Source: Trichomonas vaginalis G3
Lineage: Eukaryota; Parabasalia; Trichomonadida; Trichomonadidae
Assembly: GCF_026262505.1 (NCBI RefSeq)
Contig: NC_067207.1
Span: 5,216,252-5,280,251, forward strand
Direction: 5' to 3'
Length of the DNA: 64,000 nucleotides
Positions 1 to 9,967 of this stretch are shown here, one piece after another. The notes under the pieces are model-generated. The model saw only the letters and a program-made list of their open reading frames with translations, made no database searches and was not told the DNA's origin. Position 1 is the stretch's first letter, and each line of letters begins with the position of its first letter. Both the position numbers and the translations under genes were made by a program.

Positions 1-53
1 ATGTATTTGATGACTGTAATTCAAAGTAAGACATCCAAAATCAATAAAAAATT

Positions 54-1103
54 TTAAGGGTGCACACGAGAGGACCATGTAAACTTCAGAATTTAGAACC
101 TTATTTTTAGGCATTATCTTGGCTACCTATTTAGGCTCGAAAAGCAAAAAATATCAAAAAATACAACTTGACTCCATTATGACCCTTTCATGGAGGTAGT
201 TTTTATCCGCTAGTATTTTCCCTTTGAATCTCTTTACAATTCGAAATCAAATTCAAATCTCAGTAGAAGAAAGGAAGAATCGACTTACTACGGTTGTAAT
301 ACGAATAAATACATATCTTTAATTATTTTTATTTACATAATAATTGTTTGAAGCTCATATTCCGTCAAATTTTTAAATAAAAACATTAAAATGTTGAAAA
401 TGTTCATATATTTTAATAGGGTTTTGGCACTTTATTGAGGAATTACTACATACATAGTCGAACTGAACTTGATATTTTGAAATTTAAATTAATTATCAAA
501 ATTAAAATTTAACTTGAAATTTATAATTATTTAGTCATATTTTGCATAATTCTAAGTAGATTTTGTAAAAAATCAAGAAAGAAAAATTTTAACGTGCTTT
601 ATTTTTTCTTTTTTATAATAATACATATTATTATATAATTAACATATTCATAATGTTTCACCCTTTCAAAAATATAATCCTCCTCCTCTCAAATAAACGT
701 ACATACGGGTGGCCTCTTTTTTCAAAAAATTAAAATTTGAAATTTTGGGCTCAAATATTAGAGATTTTTTCAACCTTCAACGATATATGTTGTCTATATC
801 AGACCTCCTTTCTTTTTGATACTTAACATTGTTCCTAAATCTTAGCCGTTAAGGCTGTTCTGAAAATATTTTTTTTTTCAAAAAAATTCGAAAAAAATTC
901 TTAAAATTCAAAAATCCCTTAATTCCAGAGGATTTTGGAAAAAAGTTTTTACATGAACATGTGTATATTATATGAAGTATATTGATAAGGTAAAAATCAA
1001 ATTTTATTGCATATTCATCGAGAAAATAAACTAACGAATCCCTCAAAATTGAGAGGGTAATCCTCCTCCTCTCAAATAAACGTACATACGGGTGCACCCT
1101 TAA
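54..1103 (+). mobile_element. TTAA-flanked non-autonomous DNA element, copy 1
   Basis: The element body runs 58-1099. It starts GGGTGCAC and ends GTGCACCC, and the bases outside are TTAA at 54-57 and 1100-1103, which look like a target-site duplication. Two further copies in this window (10861-11902 and 28486-29526, the latter inverted) are almost identical over the whole length, which defines the ends. The perfect inverted repeat is only about 8-10 bp. A 37-bp stretch next to the right end (1058-1094) is repeated directly inside at 675-711. No transposase is encoded; the 80-90 codon frames inside look incidental. TTAA duplications are typical of the piggyBac and Kolobok superfamilies, and the GGG terminus does not settle which applies. 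The near-identity of the copies implies recent mobility. Confidence 0.85.
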
Positions 1104-1287
1104 ACCGCCATTTTTTTTTGCGCGTTTCAGCGGTTAAAATGCTTCATTATCCATATACCCAAACGTTAAAGTATCAGGCTGAGTTCTAATTCAACCTCAC
1201 ACCCTTATGCTAAATTATATCTCTCTTTTACATATAGATTCATATTTGATTTCTTTAAGTTAGAAAAATAAAGGCGATCTTGCTAGT

Positions 1288-3690
1288 ATGACTTTAATAC
1301 CATCTAAATTCTACTATAATTCAGGAACACAGCTCAAAGATGTTAAAATGTCTGACCCTGATCTTATTATTTCAAGTGAATGCCTTGAAATATATGGTAA
1401 CAACAAAAGAGATTATTGCTTTTTACAATGCAAAGATACATTAAAATCTTTTTCATTTCAGCCCAATCCTAAACTTGTAACAATTGGACCATATGCTTTC
1501 TATAATTGCATTAAATTAGAACGAATTGATTTATCATCATGCACAATGCTCACATCAATAAAAACTTATGCTTTTTGCCAATGTACATCTGTTACAGAAC
1601 TTTTGTTGCCTAAAGGTCTTCAATATATTATGCAATTTGCTTTTTCCAATTTGAAAATTCAAACAGTTACTATCCCAGCATCAGTTTTAAAAATATACGA
1701 TCATGGAATAGCTGATATGACAACATTAACTTCAATAATCTTCAAAGAAGGATCAAAATTAGATTCACTTTCTAACAATGCTTTTTTTTCAACAAAACTA
1801 ACAGAATTTAAAGTACCAGAGTCAGTGTCTTCTATTATGGGAACATTTCTTAATGGTGTACGTACAATGCGCACAATCAATGTTCATCAAAATAATAAGT
1901 TTTTTGTCACTAGTGACAGTTGTGCAGTTTATACTAAAGATTATCGAGTACTTAGTATATTTGCTGCGAGTTCTGTATCCACATATGTAATTGATTCAAG
2001 ATGCACTTCAATTAACTATGGTGCCTTTATAAGCTGTCAATGCACATCTATAACAATTCCTTCATCAGTTACCCAAATTGGAGGGTATGCATTTTGTGGT
2101 TCTTCGAACATCAAACAAATCACTTTACCTCCATCCATTACAAGAATTGAAGCATCCTGCTTTAGTGGTTCAGGTTTAACATCTATTGATATTCCTGATA
2201 AAGTGAAATACATTGGCGCATATGCATTTTCATTAAACACTTTCCTCAAAACAGTTCTTCTACCAGAAAATTTAACTGAAGTAGGTGGAGGTGCATTTCC
2301 ATCATCAAATGACATTAATTTTACATTTAAAGGAAATTCTTCTATCACGATTGATAACCAAATGCTGATGATTTCAAAGGATAATTCATCAATATCTATG
2401 TTACTTAAACCAGATACTGTTCAAATAACTCTTCCTATTCAAACTAAAGAAATTAAAAGCTCTGCTTTCTCTGGAAAAAAATCACTTACAACCATTAAAT
2501 GTGATGGAATTTCTGAAATAGACACAATTGGAGATTATGCATTCTTTAGCTGTACAAGCTTGAAATCCATACCATACTTCCCTAAGCTTAAGACTATTGG
2601 TATTCATGCATTTAGTTATACAATTCTTTCTTCAGAATTCCTATTCCCAGAAAGTTTCACTTCTCTTGGTGAATATTCATTTTCTAATATTGTAACACTT
2701 CCAAGCATATCATTTGCTTCTACAGCAAAAACTTTAACCATCAGTAATTATGCATTTTTTGGATGCACATCTTTGAGTCGAGCTTCGTTTGATGAATGTA
2801 CAAGTAACATTTCTTTAGGAATGAATGTTTTTACTGATTGTTCATCTCTTATTATGTTCCGGGTATCTTCACATATGAAAAGCATTGATTCCGGATGCTT
2901 AATGAATTGTGGAATTCGAACAATTACTTTTGAGAATAGTGAAACATCTTTTGATAGTCTTCCATCTATGTTCATGAAAGGATGTACAAATATAGAAGAA
3001 ATTCTTATTCCTAATAATATTGTTACAATTGGAACTGAATGTTTCAGTGGAACATCAATAAGAACAATCAAAATCCCTGATAGTGTTGAAAGTTTATTAT
3101 CCAATTGTTTCAGTGGATGTCAATCACTCGAACATGTTGACATATCATCAACATGCAACCTTGCAAGTATATCTCCTGCCATATTCGAACAATGCACATC
3201 TCTTTCCTATATTAGTGATTTCGTTAGTTCAAAATTTGTTTGCCAAAACAGTACAATTTATGATTCCAATTTCAAGAGTGTATATCTTCATGCACCAACC
3301 TGCAAGGATAATTATATAAGCTTTGATCGTCGTCTTGTTAAAGTTGAAGAAAGTGCTTTCATTAATAGTGCTTATATTGAATTTGTTGTCTTTGTAGATA
3401 ACAGTGTTGTAAGCATTGGTAAACGTGCATTTGAATCATGCACTCGCCTGAAACAGATAAGTATCCCATCAAGTGTCACATTTATTGGTGAAGATGCTTT
3501 TACAAATTGCGAAAGTTTAAGATGTGGTGTTCTTTTCCAGAATAAATCGAAGCAATTTGTTGAATATCTTCTAAAAAGCGGCCTTCCAAAATCTGCAATT
3601 CTTCGATGTGAAGCTTTTAGTTGCATTGTCAACAAAAATAGTAATTTTGCTATTTCCTTAACTTTAATTGCTGTTTTTATTCTTATGTAA
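1288..3690 (+). CDS. BspA-like leucine-rich repeat surface protein
   Basis: The 800-residue protein is made almost entirely of about 23-residue leucine-rich repeats of the BspA / LRR_5 type. They have the pattern AFxxCxxLxxIxIPxSVxxIG, repeated from about residue 60 to 760. This family is hugely expanded in trichomonads and is linked to surface exposure and host-cell or bacterial contact. The C-terminus ends in a hydrophobic stretch (about residues 785-800, FAISLTLIAVFILM) with no cytoplasmic tail, so it could be a tail anchor or a GPI-type signal. No clear N-terminal signal peptide is visible, as in many family members. The ATG at 1288 gives the longest ATG-initiated frame; a TCATAT Inr-like motif lies 46 bases upstream. 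The stop is TAA within TAAATA. TTAA element copy 1 ends 184 bp upstream and may affect the promoter. The exact ligand is unknown. Confidence 0.88.
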   Translation: MTLIPSKFYYNSGTQLKDVKMSDPDLIISSECLEIYGNNKRDYCFLQCKDTLKSFSFQPNPKLVTIGPYAFYNCIKLERIDLSSCTMLTSIKTYAFCQCTSVTELLLPKGLQYIMQFAFSNLKIQTVTIPASVLKIYDHGIADMTTLTSIIFKEGSKLDSLSNNAFFSTKLTEFKVPESVSSIMGTFLNGVRTMRTINVHQNNKFFVTSDSCAVYTKDYRVLSIFAASSVSTYVIDSRCTSINYGAFISCQCTSITIPSSVTQIGGYAFCGSSNIKQITLPPSITRIEASCFSGSGLTSIDIPDKVKYIGAYAFSLNTFLKTVLLPENLTEVGGGAFPSSNDINFTFKGNSSITIDNQMLMISKDNSSISMLLKPDTVQITLPIQTKEIKSSAFSGKKSLTTIKCDGISEIDTIGDYAFFSCTSLKSIPYFPKLKTIGIHAFSYTILSSEFLFPESFTSLGEYSFSNIVTLPSISFASTAKTLTISNYAFFGCTSLSRASFDECTSNISLGMNVFTDCSSLIMFRVSSHMKSIDSGCLMNCGIRTITFENSETSFDSLPSMFMKGCTNIEEILIPNNIVTIGTECFSGTSIRTIKIPDSVESLLSNCFSGCQSLEHVDISSTCNLASISPAIFEQCTSLSYISDFVSSKFVCQNSTIYDSNFKSVYLHAPTCKDNYISFDRRLVKVEESAFINSAYIEFVVFVDNSVVSIGKRAFESCTRLKQISIPSSVTFIGEDAFTNCESLRCGVLFQNKSKQFVEYLLKSGLPKSAILRCEAFSCIVNKNSNFAISLTLIAVFILM

Positions 3691-3699
3691 ATATTACTT

Positions 3700-3985
3700 T
3701 GATAAAAAATAATAATTTGAGATTTACTTATCAAATTTTGGAGAAACTTCTCTTCATATTGCAACAGAAAAAAAAAGTTGAATTTCTTCTCTCTGTGGCT
3801 ACAAACATCAAAGAAGAAACTGCAAATGGAGAAATAGATCTTCGAATTGCAATAACGAAAATGAAAATGGAAAAAAAGGTCGATGAGCTTCTCCTTTAAC
3901 ATGGTACAAATATCAATGAAAAAGATAAAGATAAAGATAAAGAGAGAGAGAAGCTTGCGGAAATGAAAGAAAAATGCTTCTAATT
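3700..3985 (+). pseudogene. Ankyrin-repeat gene relic
   Basis: Just downstream of the BspA-like gene, a plus-strand frame reads NFGETSLHIAT (about 3733-3767), an unmistakable start of an ankyrin repeat. It runs into an A-rich tract (about 3769-3778) after which the ankyrin-like reading continues in another frame (VEFLLS, then past a stop HGTNINEKD at about 3899-3925). A short GATAAA tandem follows at about 3921-3940. No complete open frame remains, so this is a decayed fragment of one ankyrin repeat or little more. It is similar in style to the intact ankyrin gene at 55558-57021. An ORF of 66 codons starting at 3699 crosses this relic in the wrong frame and is not a gene. Confidence 0.6.
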
Positions 3986-4111
3986 TTCTTATTCAATGTC
4001 TTCAGGGAGTAAATCAAATAAAAATACTACAAAATTTGAAATCTTCAAACATAAATATAATTCTTTTAATAATTAAGAATAATAATAAAAATAATATTAT
4101 AATTTTTTTTC

Positions 4112-7100
4112 TCATTCAGTAAGACGAAGGAGAACCTCCCTTATCTTAAGTCGAACATCAGTATTCGGATGAAGAACCAAATCAGCAAGATAAGGTAACA
4201 TTATCAAAATGTGAGATTGTCCAAAAGATTCGCAAATTTTTGCGTCTCTTATGAAAATAAGTGACTCAATAATTTCATCTTCATCGGAACATTTCCTCAT
4301 CTGCTCTCCGATGTTGTACAGAAGCTTCTTTGTGATTTTTTCGGCAACATCTTTTTCAAATTCGGAACTTCTTGGGTCTAAAAACCTCTTCCAAATCTCT
4401 ATATTGGTTTTCAGACGTTCCTTGATCACATCTATGAACATATTTTTAGTTTCTAAAGATGTGAAATTAAATAATTTCAAAACATTGATGCATGCTCTAT
4501 CAGCTAGTTGCGTGTTGGATGTCCCTGCAATTTCGATTAACGATCGGCAGAATAATTCAATGTCGCAACCTTTATAATCAATATCTCGGTCAATAAAATG
4601 CAGCAAAAGGGTTGAGCAGTGCTGCAATTTAAACAACGGCTGACATATATCAAAAACCATTGGAAGTTGGTCGTTCTTTATCTTGTTTCCACAGATAAAT
4701 AACAAATGTTCCAGCGAAACTTCAGTTAATCTCTCATTTTCAACGTAAGCTGCACATTCCACGAGATGCTTGATGAGAGTTTCCGTGTTTTCGTTCGTAT
4801 TCGGAAGGATTTCGTCGATTGCATCAAATGTTTTATGAACAGTAGGCGGAAGGAAGTCCTTACAGTGCAGTCCGAATATCAGATTGTGCGACAAAGTCAC
4901 CCAGCGCTTTATTTCTTCATTATCTGCTGATTTCCGAGTCGGTAAAATGTTGCGAATTAATCTTCCGAAGCTTCCGAATATTACACAGTTCGAGGACTCG
5001 TGTTCGAGGTAATATTCGCATAGTTTGTCAAGAGAATCAAAACAGGTGAAGTGAATTTCGTCGGATAAAGTCACAGAAAAGAATTCCTCGTAGAACATGA
5101 AGCCTTGACATGTTGTGTCATGTTTGTTGCACGTGATCATGAACTCTTCTTCGGCTTTCAAGAGAAAATTCCAATAATTGTCGTCAATTTTCTTGAAATT
5201 AGCCTTTAGAGTGTTAATACAATGGGCTGTCTCGTAGATCAACAGTTGCTGGGATGCAACATCGATTTCTGATATGAAAGTAAGGATTTCTGGGAACAAA
5301 TCTGTCAAATAATTAAAAATATTCTTTGAAAGATTGACAGAATTGCTGATAATCAACGAGAAAAAAGTTTTAACGGCTGCAAGGGATATGTCCGGCCTCT
5401 GATCTCTTATTACATCCTTGATTGAATTAAAAATATGTTTCCATGTTTCGTCTGTTTTGATATTTGAGCTTGCGTTCCATAGCAAAGTAAGAGATGACAA
5501 TGCTATGTTGATATCAGCGTCCTGTTTTACAAAATCGAAAACTAATGAGTAAGTTATGACTTGTGACTCTTCTTCTAAGTAAAACAGCATATCGCTGACT
5601 AATAATTGAAGGCATCTGAACGCGTTCTCAACTAATTCGGCCGATTTGTCCGCATAGAAAAGTGGAGATAAAGATTTTATGATACAAGGCCATTGTTTCT
5701 TGATGGAAGTGGATTTCTCTGATATAATCACGTATATGGCGTTGATAAACATCTTCCTCGTGTCGCTAGCCATAGTTTTGTCGGACATAATATTGTATAA
5801 AGTTGGGCAAAGCGAGATCTCTGTTTCCTGGGATAGTATTTCATTCAGCAAATTGATAAATCCATCAGCGGTGTCATTTCTACCATCATAGAAGTTTTCG
5901 GAAATTGAGAGCCATATATCGTTAAAACGGTTTTTGTTCACAAAAAGGAGAGCAATTGAGAAGTCCAGTGCCCATTGTCTTTCATCACCGCTACAAGTGG
6001 TCTTTACGTACATGAGAGCTAGCTCGAGTTCGATAATATTCTCTAGAGACAACTGCAGAGAGAACGAGAGGTCGCTGAGCTCTGTTTTGTATATAGATAA
6101 AGCATTTATGATTCTTGACCAGTGATCATTGAATACCTGAGGGCTGCCTTCTATCGCTGCTGATATAGTATCGATAGCTGTGCTCCTTAGCTGCTCACTG
6201 TACATCTTTTCCTCTGCAACAATGTTAACAACTGTTGAAATCGCGGAACCTCGTGGATCGTCAAGCTTTAAATCATTCGCAAGTACAATTAAGAAGTGCA
6301 GTGATTGCAATAGTATATACGATGAGCTCTGATCTGCAAGATTTAAGGCCATTGTGAGAATTGATAAAACATCTGACCAAATCTTGAGAATTATATCTAC
6401 TAAATCAGGCGTTGCTGTCTGGAATAATGATTTAATGATGAAACATGTGATATCTATTGGCGTTGTGTTGATTAATGAATCTGAATTTTGTTGGAATCCA
6501 ATGTGAAGGGTTTGTATCTGTCCCTCGCGTTCTTCAAACAACATTAGCATGCTGTGTATCAAATCTGTGATCAGTTCTCCTGTCTTATCTACAGAATGGT
6601 AAAATCTGACAATATTTGACTGATCTTTGAGAATAAAGTGTCTGAAAAACCGTAAAGAGTAAAGTAGTTCCTGGTGGCTTTGCTTCATTTGTGACAAATG
6701 GAAAGAAAAAAGTTTTGAAAAGTCATTTGGCAAAGTTTCAATGTAAGAAGAGCAAATATTGACCGTAAATGAGATCGGGACTGTATTTGACGATGATTCT
6801 TCGATAGCACGTGAAACTAACATCAAAAGAGGCTGATGTGAAATAAATGTCTTGGAATAACGAGTAAATATCGCTTCTAACGTGGAGTAAGCCATTTTAC
6901 TTGATAAGTTATGACTGTTTATCCATGAAGGAGGCTTTGATTTTGAAATTTTGAGTAAATCATTTATTATAATGTAAATATATTCTTCTTTTTCGTGAAT
7001 TGTTATATCTTCCTTCAACTGTACAACACTGTGAAACGCTTCGTTTATCTCTAACTTGATGATTTTGTTTAATTCGTCAGTTTGCGCGTCAATAACTTGA

Positions 7101-7591
7101 ATAAACGTTTCCAAAATCTGTTCGAAGGCTGCATGTGCGTTTGCCATCACGTATTCGTTCGAGTTTGATGAAAGAGATAGCACTAAAGACAAAATTCTTT
7201 GGAAAATTTTCACTTCAAATATGTGAGATTTCGTCAGAGAAGTTGCTGTTTGTATTATTTTAATTCCTGACTCCATGTCCATTTTATCTGCCGCTGATTC
7301 CATAGCGCTAATGATTTCTAAGAGTGCATTTCCTTGAATAATTTCTCCATTTACAACGGAACACATGGTAAAAACTATCTTGGGAGAGGTCTTCAAGAAT
7401 TTTGGAGATTTGAGAATTTCCGTAAAAGCCAAAATTATTGGAGAATTTTTGTTTTCTATCGGCAAGCAAATATCTTCACTGGATAACTGATTAACAGCCT
7501 CGCCAGCTGGAACACGGATCTGCTCATTAACCATAAACCCTGTGTACTTTTTGTATTCTTTCCCCAGCTCGGCGAGATATTCAAATTGCAT
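4112..7591 (-). CDS. MON2/BIG-like HEAT-repeat trafficking scaffold
   Basis: This is a 1159-residue, mostly helical protein. Its N-terminus (QFEYLAELGKEYKKYTGF) and a later segment (ANAHAAFEQILETFIQVID, about residues 150-170) resemble the DCB domain of the MON2/BIG large Arf-GEF family. A C-terminal segment around DQRPDISLAAVKTFFSLI resembles MON2 C-terminal repeats. No Sec7 catalytic domain is visible, which fits MON2, a partner of Dopey and flippase in endosome-to-Golgi transport, rather than an active exchange factor. The protein is shorter than animal or yeast MON2 (about 1600-1700 residues). The upstream frame extension to 7768 begins with TTG, not ATG. The ATG at 7591 fits the DCB start and lies 10 bases after a TCACTT Inr. 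The stop is TGA with a TAA four codons later. The assignment rests on fold pattern and is tentative. Confidence 0.55.
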   Translation of the reverse strand: MQFEYLAELGKEYKKYTGFMVNEQIRVPAGEAVNQLSSEDICLPIENKNSPIILAFTEILKSPKFLKTSPKIVFTMCSVVNGEIIQGNALLEIISAMESAADKMDMESGIKIIQTATSLTKSHIFEVKIFQRILSLVLSLSSNSNEYVMANAHAAFEQILETFIQVIDAQTDELNKIIKLEINEAFHSVVQLKEDITIHEKEEYIYIIINDLLKISKSKPPSWINSHNLSSKMAYSTLEAIFTRYSKTFISHQPLLMLVSRAIEESSSNTVPISFTVNICSSYIETLPNDFSKLFSFHLSQMKQSHQELLYSLRFFRHFILKDQSNIVRFYHSVDKTGELITDLIHSMLMLFEEREGQIQTLHIGFQQNSDSLINTTPIDITCFIIKSLFQTATPDLVDIILKIWSDVLSILTMALNLADQSSSYILLQSLHFLIVLANDLKLDDPRGSAISTVVNIVAEEKMYSEQLRSTAIDTISAAIEGSPQVFNDHWSRIINALSIYKTELSDLSFSLQLSLENIIELELALMYVKTTCSGDERQWALDFSIALLFVNKNRFNDIWLSISENFYDGRNDTADGFINLLNEILSQETEISLCPTLYNIMSDKTMASDTRKMFINAIYVIISEKSTSIKKQWPCIIKSLSPLFYADKSAELVENAFRCLQLLVSDMLFYLEEESQVITYSLVFDFVKQDADINIALSSLTLLWNASSNIKTDETWKHIFNSIKDVIRDQRPDISLAAVKTFFSLIISNSVNLSKNIFNYLTDLFPEILTFISEIDVASQQLLIYETAHCINTLKANFKKIDDNYWNFLLKAEEEFMITCNKHDTTCQGFMFYEEFFSVTLSDEIHFTCFDSLDKLCEYYLEHESSNCVIFGSFGRLIRNILPTRKSADNEEIKRWVTLSHNLIFGLHCKDFLPPTVHKTFDAIDEILPNTNENTETLIKHLVECAAYVENERLTEVSLEHLLFICGNKIKNDQLPMVFDICQPLFKLQHCSTLLLHFIDRDIDYKGCDIELFCRSLIEIAGTSNTQLADRACINVLKLFNFTSLETKNMFIDVIKERLKTNIEIWKRFLDPRSSEFEKDVAEKITKKLLYNIGEQMRKCSDEDEIIESLIFIRDAKICESFGQSHILIMLPYLADLVLHPNTDVRLKIREVLLRLTE

Positions 7592-7598
7592 GTACAAA

Positions 7599-7604
7599 AA
7601 GTGA
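7599..7604 (-). promoter_or_regulatory. Initiator (Inr) TCACTT of the MON2-like gene
   Basis: On the minus strand TCACTT matches the trichomonad Inr TCA(+1)(C/T)(T/A). The A at 7602 would give an 11-nt leader before the ATG at 7591. It supports that ATG over the upstream TTG-initiated frame. Confidence 0.5.
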
Positions 7605-8487
7605 GAAGAAGTCGATGAATAAAATGTATCAGAAGAAAAATTCATTAGAAATAATAATACAAATTGATATAGAATAGAATTTTCAATAAAATTCTTTCCA
7701 TAAGCTTTAGAAATTAGATCAAATCTTCCATAAATGAAGATTTGAGAAGCGGTTACATTGAAAATCAACTTTTATCAATGTGAAATGACCAATTTCAATG
7801 AACAAGAAGTAATCAACTGTAAGATATTAACATTCAGATTTATTTCGGATATATGCAGATTTTTCTATGGATAAACGAACTCAATCGGAAGTATAAGCTA
7901 TGGACGAGTTATTTGCAGTATGAAATCTTTAATTTTAGATTGAATAATATTACTCTCAGGATTGGATTATAATTTCCATCTGCAGATAGATAAACATCAG
8001 ATACATTGAAGAAATCCAAACGACAGCTGTCACTTTAGAATATTCAAAATGATGATATGGAAAAATTCTATATTTGATGCAATAATCTATGAATGTTGAT
8101 ATATATCCATGAAGTATATCTATATTTATCAAATACGGCATTCAAAAATGAATCATTATTAATCTTTCAACAATTTCAAGTTATTCAATAAGAAACAAAT
8201 AAGTTCAGTCCATATCATCAATTTGATTATTAAGTCATGACATCACAGGACATTGCTTTTTACGCATTACAAAAATTATTGATCGAAGTTCAAAAAACAA
8301 TGAATGGTTTAGTTTAAATCATTGATTATCTAATAATAAAGGATAGTTATTGTATTATGATATCAGTTCCTCAATCTGAATGTTGTTTAGTACGTACCTG
8401 TGATAGATAAGTGGCTGGATATATTTACAACTATTCAATTCCTCTCTTTTTTTTTCGGAAAAACGATAAAGTATTGAAAATGAAAAA
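7605..8487. other. Intergenic region with no recognised gene
   Basis: This is AT-rich DNA between two divergent genes (MON2-like minus, deoC plus), so it should hold both promoters. Open frames of up to about 60 codons have no coding character. No RNA gene or repeat was seen. Confidence 0.6.
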
Positions 8488-8493
8488 TCACTT
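8488..8493 (+). promoter_or_regulatory. Initiator (Inr) TCACTT of deoC
   Basis: TCACTT matches the Inr consensus. The A at 8490 lies 12 nt before the deoC ATG at 8502, a typical very short trichomonad leader. Confidence 0.6.
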
Positions 8494-8501
8494 TCGCTAA
8501 A

Positions 8502-9251
8502 ATGGAATTCCCAGAGCGTGTTGAATATGTTGCCAAGCAACTCGGTATCACAGCTGACGAGGTTCGTGACAAGCTTGCTCATGCCCCAGAAGACCCAACA
8601 TTCTGCCCAGATCCAGAAAATATCGCCCAACACGTCGATTTCACAGTCCTTACAGCCTTCTCAACAACAAAGGACATCGTTGCTCTTTGCGAAAAGGCCA
8701 AGAAGTACAACACAAAGGCTGTCTGCGTAAATCCAAACCGTGTTCACATCTGCAAGGAACAACTCGCTGGCACAAACATCCGCATCGCCTCCGTTGTCGG
8801 CTTCCCACTCGGCGCTACAACATCAGCTGCCAAGGCTTTCGAAGCTAAGGAAGCTGCAAACGCCGGAGCCATCGAAATCGACATGGTTATCGATATCGGC
8901 GCTCTTATCGAGGGTGACTACAAGAAGGTTCGCCAGGATATCGCCGAAATCGTCGCCGCTGTTCCACAATGCTACGTTAAGTGCATTATCGAAACATGCT
9001 ACCTCAATGAGGAACAAATCATCGATGCTTCCATCCTTACAGTCCTCGGCGGTGCTCACAACGTCAAGACATCCACAGGATTCGGCACAGCTGGCGCTAA
9101 ACCAGAACATGTCGCAATCATGAGAAAAGTTGTTGGTCCAAAGTTCGGCGTTAAGGCTGCCGGCGGTGTTCGCACTAAGGAGGCTGCTCGTGCTGTCATT
9201 GCTGCTGGTGCTTCCCGCATTGGAGCTTCATCTCCAGCTCTCTTCGAGTAA
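8502..9251 (+). CDS. deoC: Deoxyribose-phosphate aldolase (DeoC)
   Basis: This 249-residue class I aldolase cleaves 2-deoxy-D-ribose 5-phosphate to glyceraldehyde 3-phosphate and acetaldehyde in deoxynucleoside salvage, presumably in the cytosol. The TIM-barrel hallmarks are present: EIDMVIDIGAL (Asp127/Asp131 region) and VKTSTGFG with Lys189 as the Schiff-base lysine. VKAAGGVRT holds Lys218 as the proton-relay lysine, and GASS (241-244) is the phosphate-binding loop. Length matches bacterial enzymes. Trichomonads depend on nucleoside salvage, so the role is expected. The gene is much richer in G and C, especially at third positions (GCC, ATC, AAG), than its neighbours. That suggests translational selection for high expression, with a bacterial origin possible. 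It has a 12-nt predicted leader and a TAAAA stop context. Confidence 0.97.
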   Translation: MEFPERVEYVAKQLGITADEVRDKLAHAPEDPTFCPDPENIAQHVDFTVLTAFSTTKDIVALCEKAKKYNTKAVCVNPNRVHICKEQLAGTNIRIASVVGFPLGATTSAAKAFEAKEAANAGAIEIDMVIDIGALIEGDYKKVRQDIAEIVAAVPQCYVKCIIETCYLNEEQIIDASILTVLGGAHNVKTSTGFGTAGAKPEHVAIMRKVVGPKFGVKAAGGVRTKEAARAVIAAGASRIGASSPALFE

Positions 9252-9696
9252 AATTTGTATATACAACTAACTACAGAATTTTCAATTGAAAATGGGGCCA
9301 AATGATCGCTAAATGAAATTCAAAAATCTAAAATTTCATAATTTCATTTCTTTTTTTGAAAAAGTGATCATAATTTTATGTGATTAGATATTTGTACATC
9401 AACTAACTATAGATCGTTGAATATCAAGCCTATATTGGAAATCTGAAAATTTTGCTAACGAAGAAATCATTGCACATATGCTCAAACTCTTATTTTATTT
9501 GTTCAATTCCTTTCTACAATCTCTTTTTAATACAATGGTGAGCATATACTTATGATAATCAAACTTAATTAACAATTCCGTACTACCAAAATATATTAAT
9601 AATAGTCATATGAATAATCCTATAATGATCAATATAGATATTCAGTTATTTCATAGATACATTTAGCATTAATACAGTGCCATTCAAAGTAGGAAA
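9252..9696. other. Intergenic region with no recognised gene
   Basis: This is AT-rich DNA after deoC. No open frame with coding character, RNA gene or repeat was seen. Confidence 0.5.
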
Positions 9697-9915
9697 TTAA
9701 GCTGTTTCTTCATAACTTTTCCTTGTTGCTGCTTGAAGAGCTACCTTTCCAAAAACCCTTTCGCATAATTTCATAATTTTGCTGGATAATTCATAAACAC
9801 TGCTAAATAAAGGGCAGTATTTCCTTTAATAGCCATTTTGCAAAATGGAGGGGTGTCCTAGTTAATATTAACATCAGACGAAATTAGAGGTTCTGTTATT
9901 TGCAAATGATTTTAA
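9697..9915 (-). pseudogene. Ankyrin-repeat gene 3' relic
   Basis: On the minus strand EPLISSDVNIN, a stop, then KMAIKGNTALYLAVF reads like a worn ankyrin repeat (DVNIN...GNTALHLA). One frame step later an open stretch follows (YELSSKIMKLCERVFGK...KSYEETA) and ends in TAA at 9697-9699. At least one stop and one frameshift separate the pieces, so it is a decayed gene end. The source gene is not known. It is the second ankyrin relic within 7 kb. Confidence 0.5.
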
Positions 9916-9967
9916 AATTTAACATAACATTTTTATTACAAACAAACAAAATATTAATCAATGAGAT

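Noticed and set aside
849-1097. An 80-94 codon frame conserved in all three TTAA elements
   Set aside because: It runs through the terminal repeat and low-complexity Phe/Lys codons. Its conservation is explained by the young age of the copies.
8518-9123. Long frames overlapping deoC on both strands
   Set aside because: They are Ser/Thr/Gln-rich shadows caused by the codon bias of deoC and have no family match.
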